Source: Dallia pectoralis
Taxonomy: Eukaryota; Chordata; Actinopteri; Esociformes; Umbridae
Assembly (NCBI GenBank): GCA_029465975.1
Contig: CM055744.1
Coordinates: 2,989,552 to 3,053,551 of the forward strand
Reading direction: 5' to 3'
DNA: 64,000 nucleotides
The notes under the pieces are model-generated. The model was not told the DNA's origin. It made no database searches and worked only from the letters and a program-made list of their open reading frames with translations. The position numbers and the translations under genes were made by a program. This document shows, one piece after another, positions 1 to 9,500 of the stretch (its first letter is position 1; each line of letters begins with the position of its first letter).

Positions 1-868
1 TGCATGAGCTGGTCATCCTTTAGTTGTGTTCCTCAGCAGAGATGTGCCTGGCACCTTATTAATTTTCCAGTTTAAATATCAGCCAACCACATAATATGTT
101 AGTTTATTCTGTCAGTCAATAACACATTCAATAACATGATACCAAACTATTGATTGATGCATTTTCTGTGCAGGGGAAACGACCTTTGTCTGGGTAGGTC
201 ACACATTTCAAATGCCACTCCCAAAGCAAAGAAGTTATCCGATTTCAATGGTGCATCTCAGGAAAAACGTGCTACAAACAGCCTTCACCACTGTTGGAAT
301 TGATGTTGTGTCATTCATAGAGGCCTGTGTGTGTAGAAATACAGGTCAAACCAGTCCAGAACAGGAACAATTCTGCACTTAGATTTATCTTATTGATCTT
401 TAATATCCCAAACTCATTTTCTTGATATAATCAAACGAGTAAAAAACGAATTTAAGGTAAAGAAACGTCTGTAGGAATGGCTATCGGTAAATGTAATGAA
501 ATCCACAGTGAATGAGTGCATACAACTACTACTGTATTTACCCGTCAATCTGTAACGCTTCATATTGGTCTACACAGTAGACATTGAATAAGTAACAGCA
601 AAGGTGTGCCAATATAGTACGGACCAATAAGATATCATAACAAAACAATGGTAGGATAAAGGTTATTGACAGTAAATGATCCAGAAGGATTATAGCATGA
701 AGGAGTTTAGTTCTATTCCCAGAGACAAAACATAGAGCTCCTTCTTGCCAACAGGTGCCTGGGCCATTCATCTAACCAGGAGGAGGCGCTGTGGCAGGGA
801 TCTGGAGAGGGTCTCTTTGATAGATGTTAGTGACAGATGTGTTTATCATAGAAATATAACAAATAGAA
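1..868. other. Intronic sequence, no gene seen
   Basis: This stretch precedes the first recognisable epb41l3 exon. Open frames are short and resemble no family I know. It is AT-rich unique-looking DNA and is most simply read as intron of the + strand gene. Confidence 0.5.
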
Positions 869-892
869 TTGGTAAATAGTCATATATCTTTA

Positions 893-923
<31 letters not shown>

Positions 924-925
924 TC

Positions 926-968
<43 letters not shown>

Positions 969-1040
969 CGTGTGTGTGTGTTTGTGTGTGTGTTTGTGTT
1001 CGTGTGTGTGTGTTCGTGTGTGTGTGTTCGTGTGTGTGCC
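893..1040. repeat. TG microsatellite with interspersed TTCG
   Basis: A (TG)n tract is broken by periodic TTTG and TTCG interruptions. It ends about 18 bases before the exon starting at 1059 and so contributes to the pyrimidine/TG context before that acceptor. Open frames across it in several phases (Cys-Val repeats) are artefacts of the repeat. Confidence 0.95.
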
Positions 1041-1058
1041 CTTTTGTGTTATCTACAG

Positions 1059-1139
1059 CAAATTGAGGCTGACGTCAACTGTAACGAGACCAAGGTCTCC
1101 AGCACCACTGAAGTGGTTCAGCCACTAGAGGGCGACCTG
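1059..1139 (+). CDS. epb41l3: Protein 4.1B (epb41l3), internal exon in the region before the C-terminal domain
   Basis: This 81-base exon (27 codons, phase 0 at both ends) lies between a ctacag acceptor and a gtatgt donor. It encodes a peptide beginning QIEADVNCNETK and ending VVQPLEGDL, a variable-region segment ahead of the protein 4.1 C-terminal domain. Protein 4.1 family members tie spectrin-actin to membrane proteins. The assignment rests on phase-compatible splicing to the exons at 4375, 4620, 4897 and 6802, which carry the diagnostic domain. Earlier exons (FERM and SAB domains) lie left of the window. The 3' end of the exon includes a near-perfect CTCF core at 1122-1135. Confidence 0.8.
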
Positions 1140-1988
1140 GTATGTCCCTTATAACAGCAGCAGAAAGCATAGAGGGCTTTCTTGTGCACCACTCTCTAAT
1201 GTCTCATTTGTTTGCCTTTCCCCTTAAATTGCATATTGATTTGGTGCAAATGGTGGATAAGGACAGTGTGAATGGCTCAATGGAAGGTTTTGCATGTGCA
1301 CATAATGGCCTGCAAGTTAAGTGGGCAATATATTTAAAGATTATACGCCGATGAGCCAAAACATTATGCCATCTGCCTAAAAGGCTGTTGGCCCTCTGTG
1401 TGCTGCCCAAACTGCACCAACCCATGTAGGCATGGACTCTACAAGACCCCTGAATGTGTCCTGTGGTATATGGCACCAAGACATGAGCAGCAGATCCTTG
1501 AAGTCCTATAAGTTGTGAGATGGAAATCGCTGTGGATCAGACATGTTGATTCATCACATCCCATAAAGATACAGATCAGGAGGATTTCGATCATGTCCCT
1601 CAAACCATTCCTGAACAATTTGTGCAGTGTGGCAGGGTGCATTGTCCTGCTGAAAGAGGCCACTGCCAACTGGGTATACCATTATCATAAAGGAGTGTAA
1701 CTGGCCTGCATGATGTTTAGGTAGGCGTCACATGTCAGTTAAATTCACATGGATGCCCAGATCCAGGGTTTCCCAGCAGAACATTGCCCAGAGCATCACA
1801 GTCCCTCCGTCCGCATTTGTCTTCCCACAGTGCATCCTGGTGCCATCACTTCCCAGGGTAAACAGTGCAGACATAAACGACTGTCCACTTCATGTAAAAT
1901 GAAAAAGGACTCATTGGTTCCTAAGCCTGTGTGCTGGTTGTAGGTGCAGGAGTCACATGGGCACTCTGACCGGTCTGTGGGTACGCAG

Positions 1989-2262
1989 CCTGTAACCAGC
2001 AGGGGGCAGAGCACTGTGTGTTCTGACACATTTGTCCTGTAACCAGCAGGGGGCAGAGCACTGTGTGTTGTGGCACATTTGTCCTGTAACCAGCAGGGGG
2101 CAGAGCACTGTGTGTTGTGACACATTTGTCCTGTAACCAACAGGGGGCAGAGCAGTGTGTGTTGTGACACATTTGTCCTGTAACCGGCAGGGGGCAGAGC
2201 ACTGTGTGTTGTGGCACATTTGTCCTGTAACCAGCAGGGGGCAGAGCACTGTGTGTTGTGAG
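1989..2262. repeat. 47-bp minisatellite, six copies, inside a Tc1-like element
   Basis: Unit starts fall at 1989, 2036, 2083, 2130, 2177 and 2224, a constant 47-bp period. Each unit contains CCAGCAGGGGGCAG or a one-base variant, which fits the CTCF core consensus. The units derive from sequence that is single-copy in the transposon family. Confidence 0.95.
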
Positions 2263-2360
2263 CACACGCACCCAGCCTTGGTTGCCCTCATGCATCAATA
2301 AGCCTTTGGGTTCCAAACACTCTGTCGCGGTTTTCTGGTTTGTCCCTAATCGGACCACTG

Positions 2361-2820
2361 TTGCTATGTACTCTCCACTGATGCTATGTACTCTCCACTG
2401 TTGCTAGGTACTCTCCACTGTTGCTATGTACTCTCCACTGATGCTATGTACTCTCCACTGTTGCTATGTACTCTCCACTGTTGCTAGGTACTCTCCACTG
2501 TTGCTATGTACTCTCCACTGTTGCTATGTACTCTCCACTGTTGCTAGGTACTCTCCACTGTTGCTATGTACTCTCCACTGTTGCTATGTACTCTCCACTG
2601 TTGCTAGGTACTCTCCACTGTTGCTAGGTACTCTCCACTGTTGCTAGGTACTCTCCACTGTTGCTAGGTACTCTCCACTGTTGCTATGTACTCTCCACTG
2701 TTGCTAGGTACTCTCCACTGTTGCTAGGTACTCTCCACTGTTGCTAGGTACTCTCCACTGTTGCTAGGTACTCTCCACTGTTGCTAGGTACTCTCCACTG
2801 TTGCTAGGTACTCTCCACTG
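2361..2820. repeat. 20-bp minisatellite, 23 exact-length copies, inside a Tc1-like element
   Basis: The unit TTGCTATGTACTCTCCACTG repeats with an exact 20-bp period for 460 bases. Variation is almost confined to TATG versus TAGG and the first base. It matches the position in the transposon where a single related segment (a GATAGATACTGACCACTG-like sequence) is expected. Confidence 0.95.
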
Positions 2821-3058
2821 TTCACTGGAAGCCCCCCACAATCCTTACTGTTTTAGAGATGCTCTGACCCAGTCATCTGGCCATACCAAAGTGATCCTTG
2901 TCAAAGTCACTCACGTCTTTACTCCTGTCCATTTCTCCTGCATCCAACATGTTCACTGATCGTTAATTTACCATCTAATTTATTCGGCATGCGCCATTAT
3001 TAGAAGATGATCAACGTTATTCCCTTCACCTGATCATAATATTTGGCTCATCGGTGTA

Positions 3059-3449
3059 TATTTTGCCTGATTTTGGCGAGGTTGTTTACTTTTCTGGCTT
3101 ATTTTCTGGCCTCACAAAATTCGCATGAACATCATTTTACAGCCAGAATCCTAAACTACTCCATCTTCTTTTGGACGTGGAATTTCTATTTATTCCCATT
3201 TGAATTAGGATAAATATTAAATAATTGTATTTAGCTTATACACATGTTTAAATATGTACATTATTGTGGCCAGTCTTTTTGTTTATCTCTAGCTATGAAT
3301 TTCAATGATTACATTTCTGCAGCACCATCACTCCTCTTTACACCGGAACTGTGGAAGGCCGACTCCTTAGTTCATTCTTCAATTCTGGATTGTTGCTGTA
3401 AAATGTGCTTTTTATTTTTAGAATTAAAAAAAATGTAAAATAAAAACCT
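3059..3449. other. Intronic sequence, nothing recognised
   Basis: AT-rich DNA between two transposon remnants, with no supported gene, array or RNA. A polyadenine-rich stretch near 3423-3460 may belong to the next transposon's flank. Confidence 0.4.
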
Positions 3450-3965
3450 TAAAATAACCTGGTTGCATAAGTGTTCAGAATAAACCAGTCACGTTCAAAC
3501 TCATGTTTAATTGAAGTCATTACACACCTTCCATCATTTAAAGTGACTTTTATTAATCACAATTAAAGGTCAGGTGTTCCAGTGGGATTTTCCTGACATT
3601 TTCTTAGTAGCATCTCAGAGTAAAAGCCGTGGTCCTCAGAGAGCTTCCAAAGCATCAGAGGGAACTCATTGTTGAAAAATATCAGTCAGGAGAAGGGTAC
3701 AAAATAATTTCCAAAACATTAGATATACAGTGGAACACAGTGAAGACAGTCATCATCAAGTTGAGAAAATATGGCACAACAGAGACATTACCAAGAACTG
3801 GACGTTCTTCTAAAATTGATGAAAAGATGAAGAAAACTGGTCAGGGAGGCTTCCAAGAGACCTACAGCAACAATAATGGAGTACTGGCTGTGTGCTACAT
3901 GTGACACCACTTTCTCATATTCTTCATATGTATTGGCTATAGGGTAGGGTGGCACACAGAAGGAT
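3450..3965 (+). mobile_element. Tc1-like transposon fragment (family B)
   Basis: This holds the 5' part of a second Tc1-like family: a leader followed by the start of a transposase on the + strand. Compared with the family as I remember it, about 25 bases are missing near 3879 and one or two bases near 3826, and the element stops near 3960, so the catalytic region is lost. It lies in an epb41l3 intron. Confidence 0.75.
3629..3904 (+). pseudogene. Truncated Tc1-like transposase (N-terminal DNA-binding region)
   Basis: The 91-codon frame resembles the N-terminus of Tc1 transposases. It has ELPKHQRELIVEKYQSGEGY followed by a second helix (KIISKTLDIQWNTVKTVIIK), the paired helix-turn-helix used for terminal repeat binding, then a TLPRTGRSSKID segment like the GRPR-type linker. 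It then shifts frame and ends without any DDE catalytic domain. It cannot be an active transposase. Confidence 0.8.
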
Positions 3966-4050
3966 TATCTTTATGAATACATACATATCTGTATTTTATA
4001 GCCATATGTTAACCTGTCAGGTTGGAGGGCTAGATGTCCCTCTATGGACA

Positions 4051-4332
4051 CGTCGCTCCTCCAACCAATCAGCTGTATGAACAGTAGGACATCACCCATT
4101 CATACAGGTCGCTCCTCCAACCAATCAACTGTATGAACAGTAGGACATCACCCATTCATACAGGTCGCTCCTCCAACCAATCAGCTGTATGAACAGTAGG
4201 ACATCACCCATTCATACAGGTCGCTCCTCCAACCAATCAGCTGTATGAACAGTAGGACATCACCCATTCATACAGGTCGCTCCTCCAACCAATCAGCTGT
4301 ATGAACAGTAGGACATCACCCATTCATACAGG
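4051..4332. repeat. 56-bp minisatellite, five copies
   Basis: Unit starts at about 4053, 4109, 4165, 4221 and 4277 give an exact 56-bp period. Each unit carries CCAACCAATCAGCTG, with an inverted CCAAT-type motif and an E-box-like CAGCTG. The array stops only 42 bases before the exon at 4375, next to its polypyrimidine tract. Confidence 0.95.
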
Positions 4333-4374
4333 TAACATTTCCTTTTCTCCCTCTCTTTATTCCTTTCATTCCAG

Positions 4375-4434
4375 AACCAGGAAGTAGCCAGTAGGAAGGA
4401 CTCTCCCACACTGAGTAAAGAAAATGGCTCCCCC
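4375..4434 (+). CDS. epb41l3: Protein 4.1B (epb41l3), small internal exon
   Basis: A 60-base exon (20 codons, phase 0 at both ends) lies between a pyrimidine-rich acceptor ending ccag and a gtaagt donor. It encodes NQEVASRKDSPTLSKENGSP, a Ser/Lys-rich linker typical of the alternatively spliced region upstream of the 4.1 C-terminal domain. Being a multiple of three, it could be skipped without changing frame. Confidence 0.75.
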
Positions 4435-4619
4435 GTAAGTACAATCTTGACCCCACCGTCCTCCATCTTGCTGTACTCTGACTCCAGACATTCAGTCCTC
4501 CACTGACAGTACTGTTATGGCAGAGCAGAGCAGCTCATGGTTTATTGCTTGCGTGCGCGTGTGCGCGTGCGTGTGTGTAATGTAAGTGACCCCTCTTCCT
4601 TCTGATGGCCCTACTGCAG

Positions 4620-4718
4620 GTGAAGCCAGGCACACTGGGTAGAGAGGCTGTTGTGGTGTCTCCACTGACTCTCACCGCCGACAACTTCACCTCAGCAACC
4701 ACGACACAAGTAACCAAG
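4620..4718 (+). CDS. epb41l3: Protein 4.1B (epb41l3), exon at the start of the C-terminal domain
   Basis: A 99-base exon (33 codons, phase 0 at both ends) runs from a ctgcag acceptor to a gtaacc donor. The translation ends NFTSATTTQVTK. This matches the Thr-rich stretch that always precedes the TVKGG motif in protein 4.1 C-terminal domains, which is encoded by the next exon. Confidence 0.88.
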
Positions 4719-4896
4719 GTAACCGCTCACGTCTCAGAAAAGCTAAGAACTGGTGCTGCTCAGTGTTTGGCGGTGTCATTTCCTTTACACGTAGGGAGCT
4801 ATAATCTGTACTCTCTACTTCATATAGCTGTGTTACAATCTTTCTTGCAGGTTGTTAGTAATTTATTTTCAAATGTGTGTGTGTGTCTTGTTTCAG

Positions 4897-4977
4897 ACAG
4901 TGAAAGGTGGATACTCAGAGACAAGGATCGAAAAAAGGATAATCATCACAGGAGACGATGATGTCGACCAACATCAG
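4897..4977 (+). CDS. epb41l3: Protein 4.1B (epb41l3), core exon of the C-terminal domain
   Basis: An 81-base exon (27 codons, phase 0 at both ends) encodes TVKGGYSETRIEKRIIITGD followed by DDVDQHQ. This is the hallmark of the protein 4.1 C-terminal domain, which in the family binds transmembrane and junctional partners. The IIITGDDDVDQ form fits EPB41L3 better than EPB41, L1 or L2 as I remember them (which have IVITGD.DIDHDQ). A 31-bp minisatellite begins 11 bases after the donor. Confidence 0.93.
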
Positions 4978-4988
4978 GTGAGAAACAA

Positions 4989-6450
4989 GTATGATGTTAT
5001 TAAGTTATGATACTGTAGGACATGATGTTATTAAGTTATGATACTGTAGGACATGATGTTATTAAGTTATGATACTGTAGGACATGATGTTATTAAGTTA
5101 TGATACTGTAGGACATGATGTTATTAAGTTATGATACTGTAGGACATGATGTTATTAAGTTATGATACTGTAGGACATTATGTTATTAAGTTATGATACT
5201 GTAGGACATTATGTTATTAAGTTATGATACTGTAGGACATTATGTTATTAAGTTATGATACTGTAGGACATTATGTTATTAAGTTATGATACTGTAGGAC
5301 ATGATGTTATTAAGTTATGATACTGTAGGACATTATGTTATTAAGTTATGATACTGTAGGACATTATGTTATTAAGTTATGATACTGTAGGACATGATGT
5401 TATTAAGTTATGATACTGTAGGACAGTTATGATATGTTATTAAGTTATGATACTGTAGGACATGATGTTATTGTTATTACTGTAGGACATGATGTTATTA
5501 AGTTATGATATGACATTATGTTATTAAGTTATGATACTGTAGGACATGATGTTATTGTTATGATACTGTAGGATGATGTTATGTTATTAAGTTATGATAC
5601 TGTAGGACATTATGTTTAAGTTATGATACTGTAGGACATGATGTTATTAAGTTATGATACTGTAGGACATGATGTTATTAAGTTATGATACATTGTAGGA
5701 CATACTATGTTATTAAGTTATGATACTGTAGGACATGATGTTATTAAGTTATGTTAGGACATTATGTTATTAAGTTATGATACTGTAGGACATGTTATTA
5801 TGTTATTAAGGTTATGATACTAAGTTATGATAGGACATGATGTTATTAAGTTATGATACTGTAGGACATTATGTTATTAAGTTATGATACTGTAGGACAT
5901 GATGTTATTAAGTTATGATACTGTAGGACATGATGTTATTAAGTTATGATACTGTAGGACATGATGTTATTAAGTTATGATACTGTAGGACATGATGTTA
6001 TTAAGTTATGATACTGTAGGACATTATGTTATTAAGTTATGATACTGTAGGACAAGATGTTATTAAGTTATGATACTGTAGGACATTATGTTATTAAGTT
6101 ATGATACTGTAGGACATTATGTTACTCAGTTATGATACTGTAGGACATTATGTTATTAAGTTATGATACTGTAGGACAAGATGTTTATTGTAGGACAAGT
6201 TTATGATACTGTAGGACATTATGTTAGGACATTTGTTATTAAGTTATGATACTGTAGGACATTATGTTACTCAGTTATGATACTGTAGGACATTATGTTA
6301 TTAAGTTATGATACTGTAGGACAAGATGTTATTAAGTTATGATACTGTAGGACATTATGTTATTAAGTTATGATACTGTAGGACATTATGTTATTAAGTT
6401 ATGATACTGTAGGACATTATGTTATTAAGTTATGATACTGTAGGACATGA
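4989..6450. repeat. 31-bp minisatellite, about 46 copies
   Basis: The unit TTATTAAGTTATGATACTGT plus AGGACATGATG repeats with a 31-bp period (for example ATACTG at 5041 and 5072). A GATG/TATG variant pair alternates between copies, and partly deleted units cluster at 5400-5850 and 6180-6240. It fills most of the intron between the exons at 4897 and 6802. Confidence 0.97.
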
Positions 6451-6801
6451 TGATATTAACTCATTGACTTGTGGTTATATGTTACTCAGTTATGATATTA
6501 TAGTTCATTATGATATATTTACTGATTAACTTGTGATTATATGTTACTCATTTATGATACTTTGTTGTTGAGTTATGTTACCACATTATGATGCTAATTA
6601 ATGACGCTCAACTATGATTGAATTTTGATTCTGAACAATAATACAGTTTTAATACTGAGTTTGATGTTAAATTTGAGCCATGCAATCTATTCATGCTACA
6701 ATGTAACACCAGTAACACACCACAGTAACAGTCAAACACACAGTTGTAGCTTGATTGCAGTGTAATGGGGTTTCCATTAAACTGTGAGTTTATTCATTTA
6801 G
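6451..6801. other. End of intron, decayed repeat edge
   Basis: The first 130 bases contain degenerate versions of the 31-bp unit (TTATGATA, TTACTCA). The rest is unremarkable and ends in the tttag acceptor of the exon at 6802. Confidence 0.5.
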
Positions 6802-6918
6802 GCTCTTGCCATGGCGATACAAGAAGCCAAGCAGCAACACCCTGACATGTTGGTGACAAAAGCTGTGGTTGTCAGGGAAACAGAATCTCCCACAGAGGAG
6901 CAACATAGGAAATCTGAG
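6802..6918 (+). CDS. epb41l3: Protein 4.1B (epb41l3), penultimate exon of the C-terminal domain
   Basis: A 117-base exon (39 codons, phase 0 at both ends) encodes ALAMAIQEAKQQHPDMLVTK then AVVVRETESPTEEQHRKSE. The helix and final strand of the 4.1 C-terminal domain are both present. The HPDMLVTKAVV...RET...EE pattern matches the end of EPB41L3 closely. The acceptor is ttcatttag and the donor gtatct. A CG/TG-rich microsatellite follows at 6957-6994. Confidence 0.93.
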
Positions 6919-7257
6919 GTATCTCATTTTTTTCTCGTAACAGCATAGCAATAGTGTGTGTGCGTGTGCGTGTGCGTGTGTGTGCGTGTGTGAATGTCTG
7001 CTTATGCAGTCATGTTCTGATTATATTTTGGACACTCGGTAAAGTGTGTCTTCCAAATAAAAACCGTCTCTGCCAGTGTAAGCTCATTGAAAATGCTCAA
7101 TGCATTTGTGTATGCATACACTAGGTACCATAGGGGCCTTTAATAAGCCCACAGCAACATACTGGTGGACGTGAATGAAATTGCGTTGACATAAATCCAG
7201 TTTGTTCCGTTGGTGTCAATCTGTTTCCATGAGCTGTTTCTTTTATTTGTGTTTCAG

Positions 7258-7263
7258 TCCTGA
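7258..7263 (+). CDS. epb41l3: Protein 4.1B (epb41l3), last coding exon: one Ser codon and stop
   Basis: After the acceptor ttgtgtttcag at 7257 the frame gives TCC TGA, adding a final serine and ending the protein. Mammalian EPB41L3 also ends in Ser, as I recall, with the stop in a separate last exon, which supports this reading. The sequence after 7263 is 3' UTR. Confidence 0.8.
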   Translation, partial: S

Positions 7264-8080
7264 TCGTCCATGGCTGTTCCCGGGGACATAGGTTGACCTC
7301 AGTCGCATCGTCTGCTAACGGACCCTCCACACACACACACACCGCCCCTGTAAACTACCCACAGAATCTACGGCGATTAAACCGATCGACACAGCGATCT
7401 CCCTTCCCTTCCGTCACACCACACGCCTCCTCCCCCGTCCTTTCAGCCATTTCCAACTGTGACGCCGCCTCTGAACCACCCCACCCCCTCCCCCCAGGCT
7501 ACAACGTTTTACTCTACGACTGCTGTGGCAGGTCTGACAAACGAGCTGTATTGTACGTAGAGCAGACCCCCGTGAGGTTGGCACTGAATAGAGCTTTTTA
7601 GTGGTGAATACGGCAAAACCAGTGTGCAAGATCCGTGTGACGGCGTGTGCCGCGGTCAAACATAATGACGCGTTCATGGCTCATCTACCCAGATCAAAGC
7701 GGTCCAATTGAATTATTAACCATTATGATTTAATCCCACCGAATTAACTCGGCTCGACCGTAACCCGGAAAACATTGACTCACCTGCAACTACTGGTAAT
7801 TTATTCTTCCGGAATAACCCGCTTCGCAAATTGCTTTCATGTGGGTCACCATGGAAATGTCGGCTCTGTGCTGGCATGAATTGGGGACAGAGTATGGGTG
7901 AGTGTTAGGGTGGGGCTGGGTTTGGTATCCGGGGTGATGGGCATCCTTTAAAGGCCACCACACACTCTGTGCAAAAAGCAGCTAGACAGTGTGTCGATTT
8001 CACAAGTAGTTCTACCCCCTTCTGGTGGGCTCAGGTTTTGGATTGGGCCGTATGCCAACTGCTGTGGCTCTGTTTGCAGA
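7264..8080 (+). other. Probable epb41l3 3' UTR
   Basis: This follows the stop codon without an evident splice donor requirement. It is locally GC- and CpG-rich (7264-7680) and has an (AC)n tract at 7329-7341. No unambiguous AATAAA was located before the transposon at 8081, so the UTR end is not fixed. Frames here look non-coding. Confidence 0.45.
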
Positions 8081-8220
8081 TACACTGATGAGCCAAAACA
8101 TTGACTTATGTCTAATAGCATATTATGGAGTTGGTTCTCCAAATCAGCGCCGAGCGGCCGGGGCATGAATTCTACTAGGCTCTTGAAGGTGTCCTGTGGT
8201 ATCTGGCACCGAGACATTAA

Positions 8221-8564
8221 GACCCCTGAAGGTGTCCTGTGGTATCTGGCACCGAGACATTAAGACCCCTGAAGGTGTCCTGTGGTATCTGGTACCGAGA
8301 CATTAAGACCCCTGAAGGTGTCCTGTGGTATCTGGTACCGAGACATTAAGACCCCTGAAGGTGTCCTGTGGTATCTGGCACCGAGACATTAAGACCCCTG
8401 AAGGTGTCCTGTGGTATCTGGTACCGAGACATTAAGACCCCTGAAGGTGTCCTGTGGTATCTGGCACCGAGACATTAAGACCCCTGAAGGTGTCCTGTGG
8501 TATCTGGTACCGAGACATTAAGACCCCTGAAGGTGTCCTGTGGTATCTGGCATCGAGACATCCC
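8221..8564. repeat. 43-bp minisatellite, eight copies, inside a Tc1-like element
   Basis: The unit GACCCCTGAAGGTGTCCTGT plus GGTATCTGGCACCGAGACATTAA repeats every 43 bp (8221, 8264, 8307 and so on). It corresponds to the transposase segment encoding CQIPQDTFRGL on the - strand. Since 43 is not a multiple of three, amplification destroyed the reading frame. Confidence 0.95.
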
Positions 8565-8870
8565 AGCAGAACTCTCTGTCTGGACCCAGGGTATCCCAGC
8601 ATAACACTCTGTCTGGACCCAGGGTATCCCAGCAGAACACTCTGTCTGGACCCAGGGTATCCCAGCAGAACACTCTGTCTGGACCCAGGGTATCCCAGCA
8701 GAACACTCTGTCTGGACCCAGGGTATCCCAGCAGAACACTCTGTCTGGACCCAGGGTATCCCAGCAGAACTCTCTGTCTGGACCCAGGGTATCCCAGCAG
8801 AACACTCTGTCTGGACCCAGGGTATCCCAGCAGAACACTCTGTCTGGACCCAGGGTATCCCAGCAGAACA
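8565..8870. repeat. 33-bp minisatellite, about nine copies, inside a Tc1-like element
   Basis: The unit AGGGTATCCCAGCAGAACAC plus TCTGTCTGGACCC recurs every 33 bp and directly abuts the 43-bp array. It stems from the family's single GGTTTCCCAGCAGAACATTG-like segment. Because 33 is divisible by three, all frames stay open across it on both strands, producing six spurious ORFs of about 140-160 codons. Confidence 0.95.
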
Positions 8871-9500
8871 TTGCCCTCCACCTGCTTGTCGTCTTCCCAC
8901 AATGCATCCTGGTGCCATCCCTTCCCCAGGTAAACGGTGCACGCATGACTTCCATGTGATAAAATAAAACTGGACTTATCGGACCAGACAACCTTCTTGC
9001 ACTGCTCTAAGGTCCAGTTCCCATGGTAGATGCCTTCTTTGGAGATGAGGGGTCATCATGAGCACTCTGATTTGTCTGCGGCTACCCCACACACAGACAG
9101 GTGCAATGTGTTGGGACACATACCTCACCGAACCATCTTTACAATGTTCTGTGCCACAGTAGAACTTCTGCTGGTTCAGACCAAATGGGATGCCCTCGTT
9201 CAACGATGAGCCTTGAGTCTGTCGCTGGTTTGGGGTTTGGGCATCGGACCGCTGTTGGTAGGTACTCACCACAGCTGACCGGGAGGACCCAACAAGCCTT
9301 ACGCTTAAGAGATGCTCTGACCCAGTTGTCTGGACAAAACAATTTGGCTCATATCTAAGTCACTCCCGTCTGCACTAACCATGCATTCAACACGTTGAAC
9401 TGATTGTTCACTAACCATCTGATCTACCCCGATCTTGATATGTGCCCTTGGGTAATGTTTAACGTTTTTTCGCTTCATAATGTTTTGGCTCATCAGTGTA

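Larger units (their letters stand above)
1344..3058 (-). mobile_element. Tc1-like transposon copy (family A), degenerate and internally expanded
   Basis: The ends are inverted repeats carrying GATGAGCCAAAACATTATG at the left and its diverged complement at the right, next to TA dinucleotides. Transposase remnants read on the - strand, in broken frames. The same family occurs at 8081-9500 and 59109-59926. The copy is longer than the roughly 1.3 kb I expect because two internal segments have become tandem arrays (1989-2262 and 2361-2820). It sits in an epb41l3 intron. It is inactive: no intact transposase frame remains. Confidence 0.85.
8081..9500 (-). mobile_element. Tc1-like transposon copy (family A), expanded twice
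   Basis: The left end TACACTGATGAGCCAAAACA and right end TGTTTTGGCTCATCAGTGTA are near-perfect inverted repeats including the TA target. On the - strand at about 8217-8140 a transposase C-terminal piece reads SRCQIPQDTFKSLVEFMPRP, a characteristic end of Tc1-family DDE transposases. The frame is broken elsewhere. Two internal segments are tandemly amplified (8221-8564 and 8565-8870). Confidence 0.9.

Noticed and set aside
869..1154. Cys-Val-rich frames as a cysteine-rich secreted peptide
   Set aside because: They are translations of the TG microsatellite.
1989..2820. CRISPR-like direct repeats
   Set aside because: Units are contiguous without spacers and the DNA is clearly vertebrate.
8432..8991. 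Five frames of 139-159 codons on both strands
   Set aside because: They span the 33-bp array inside the family A transposon and have no unique sequence of their own.
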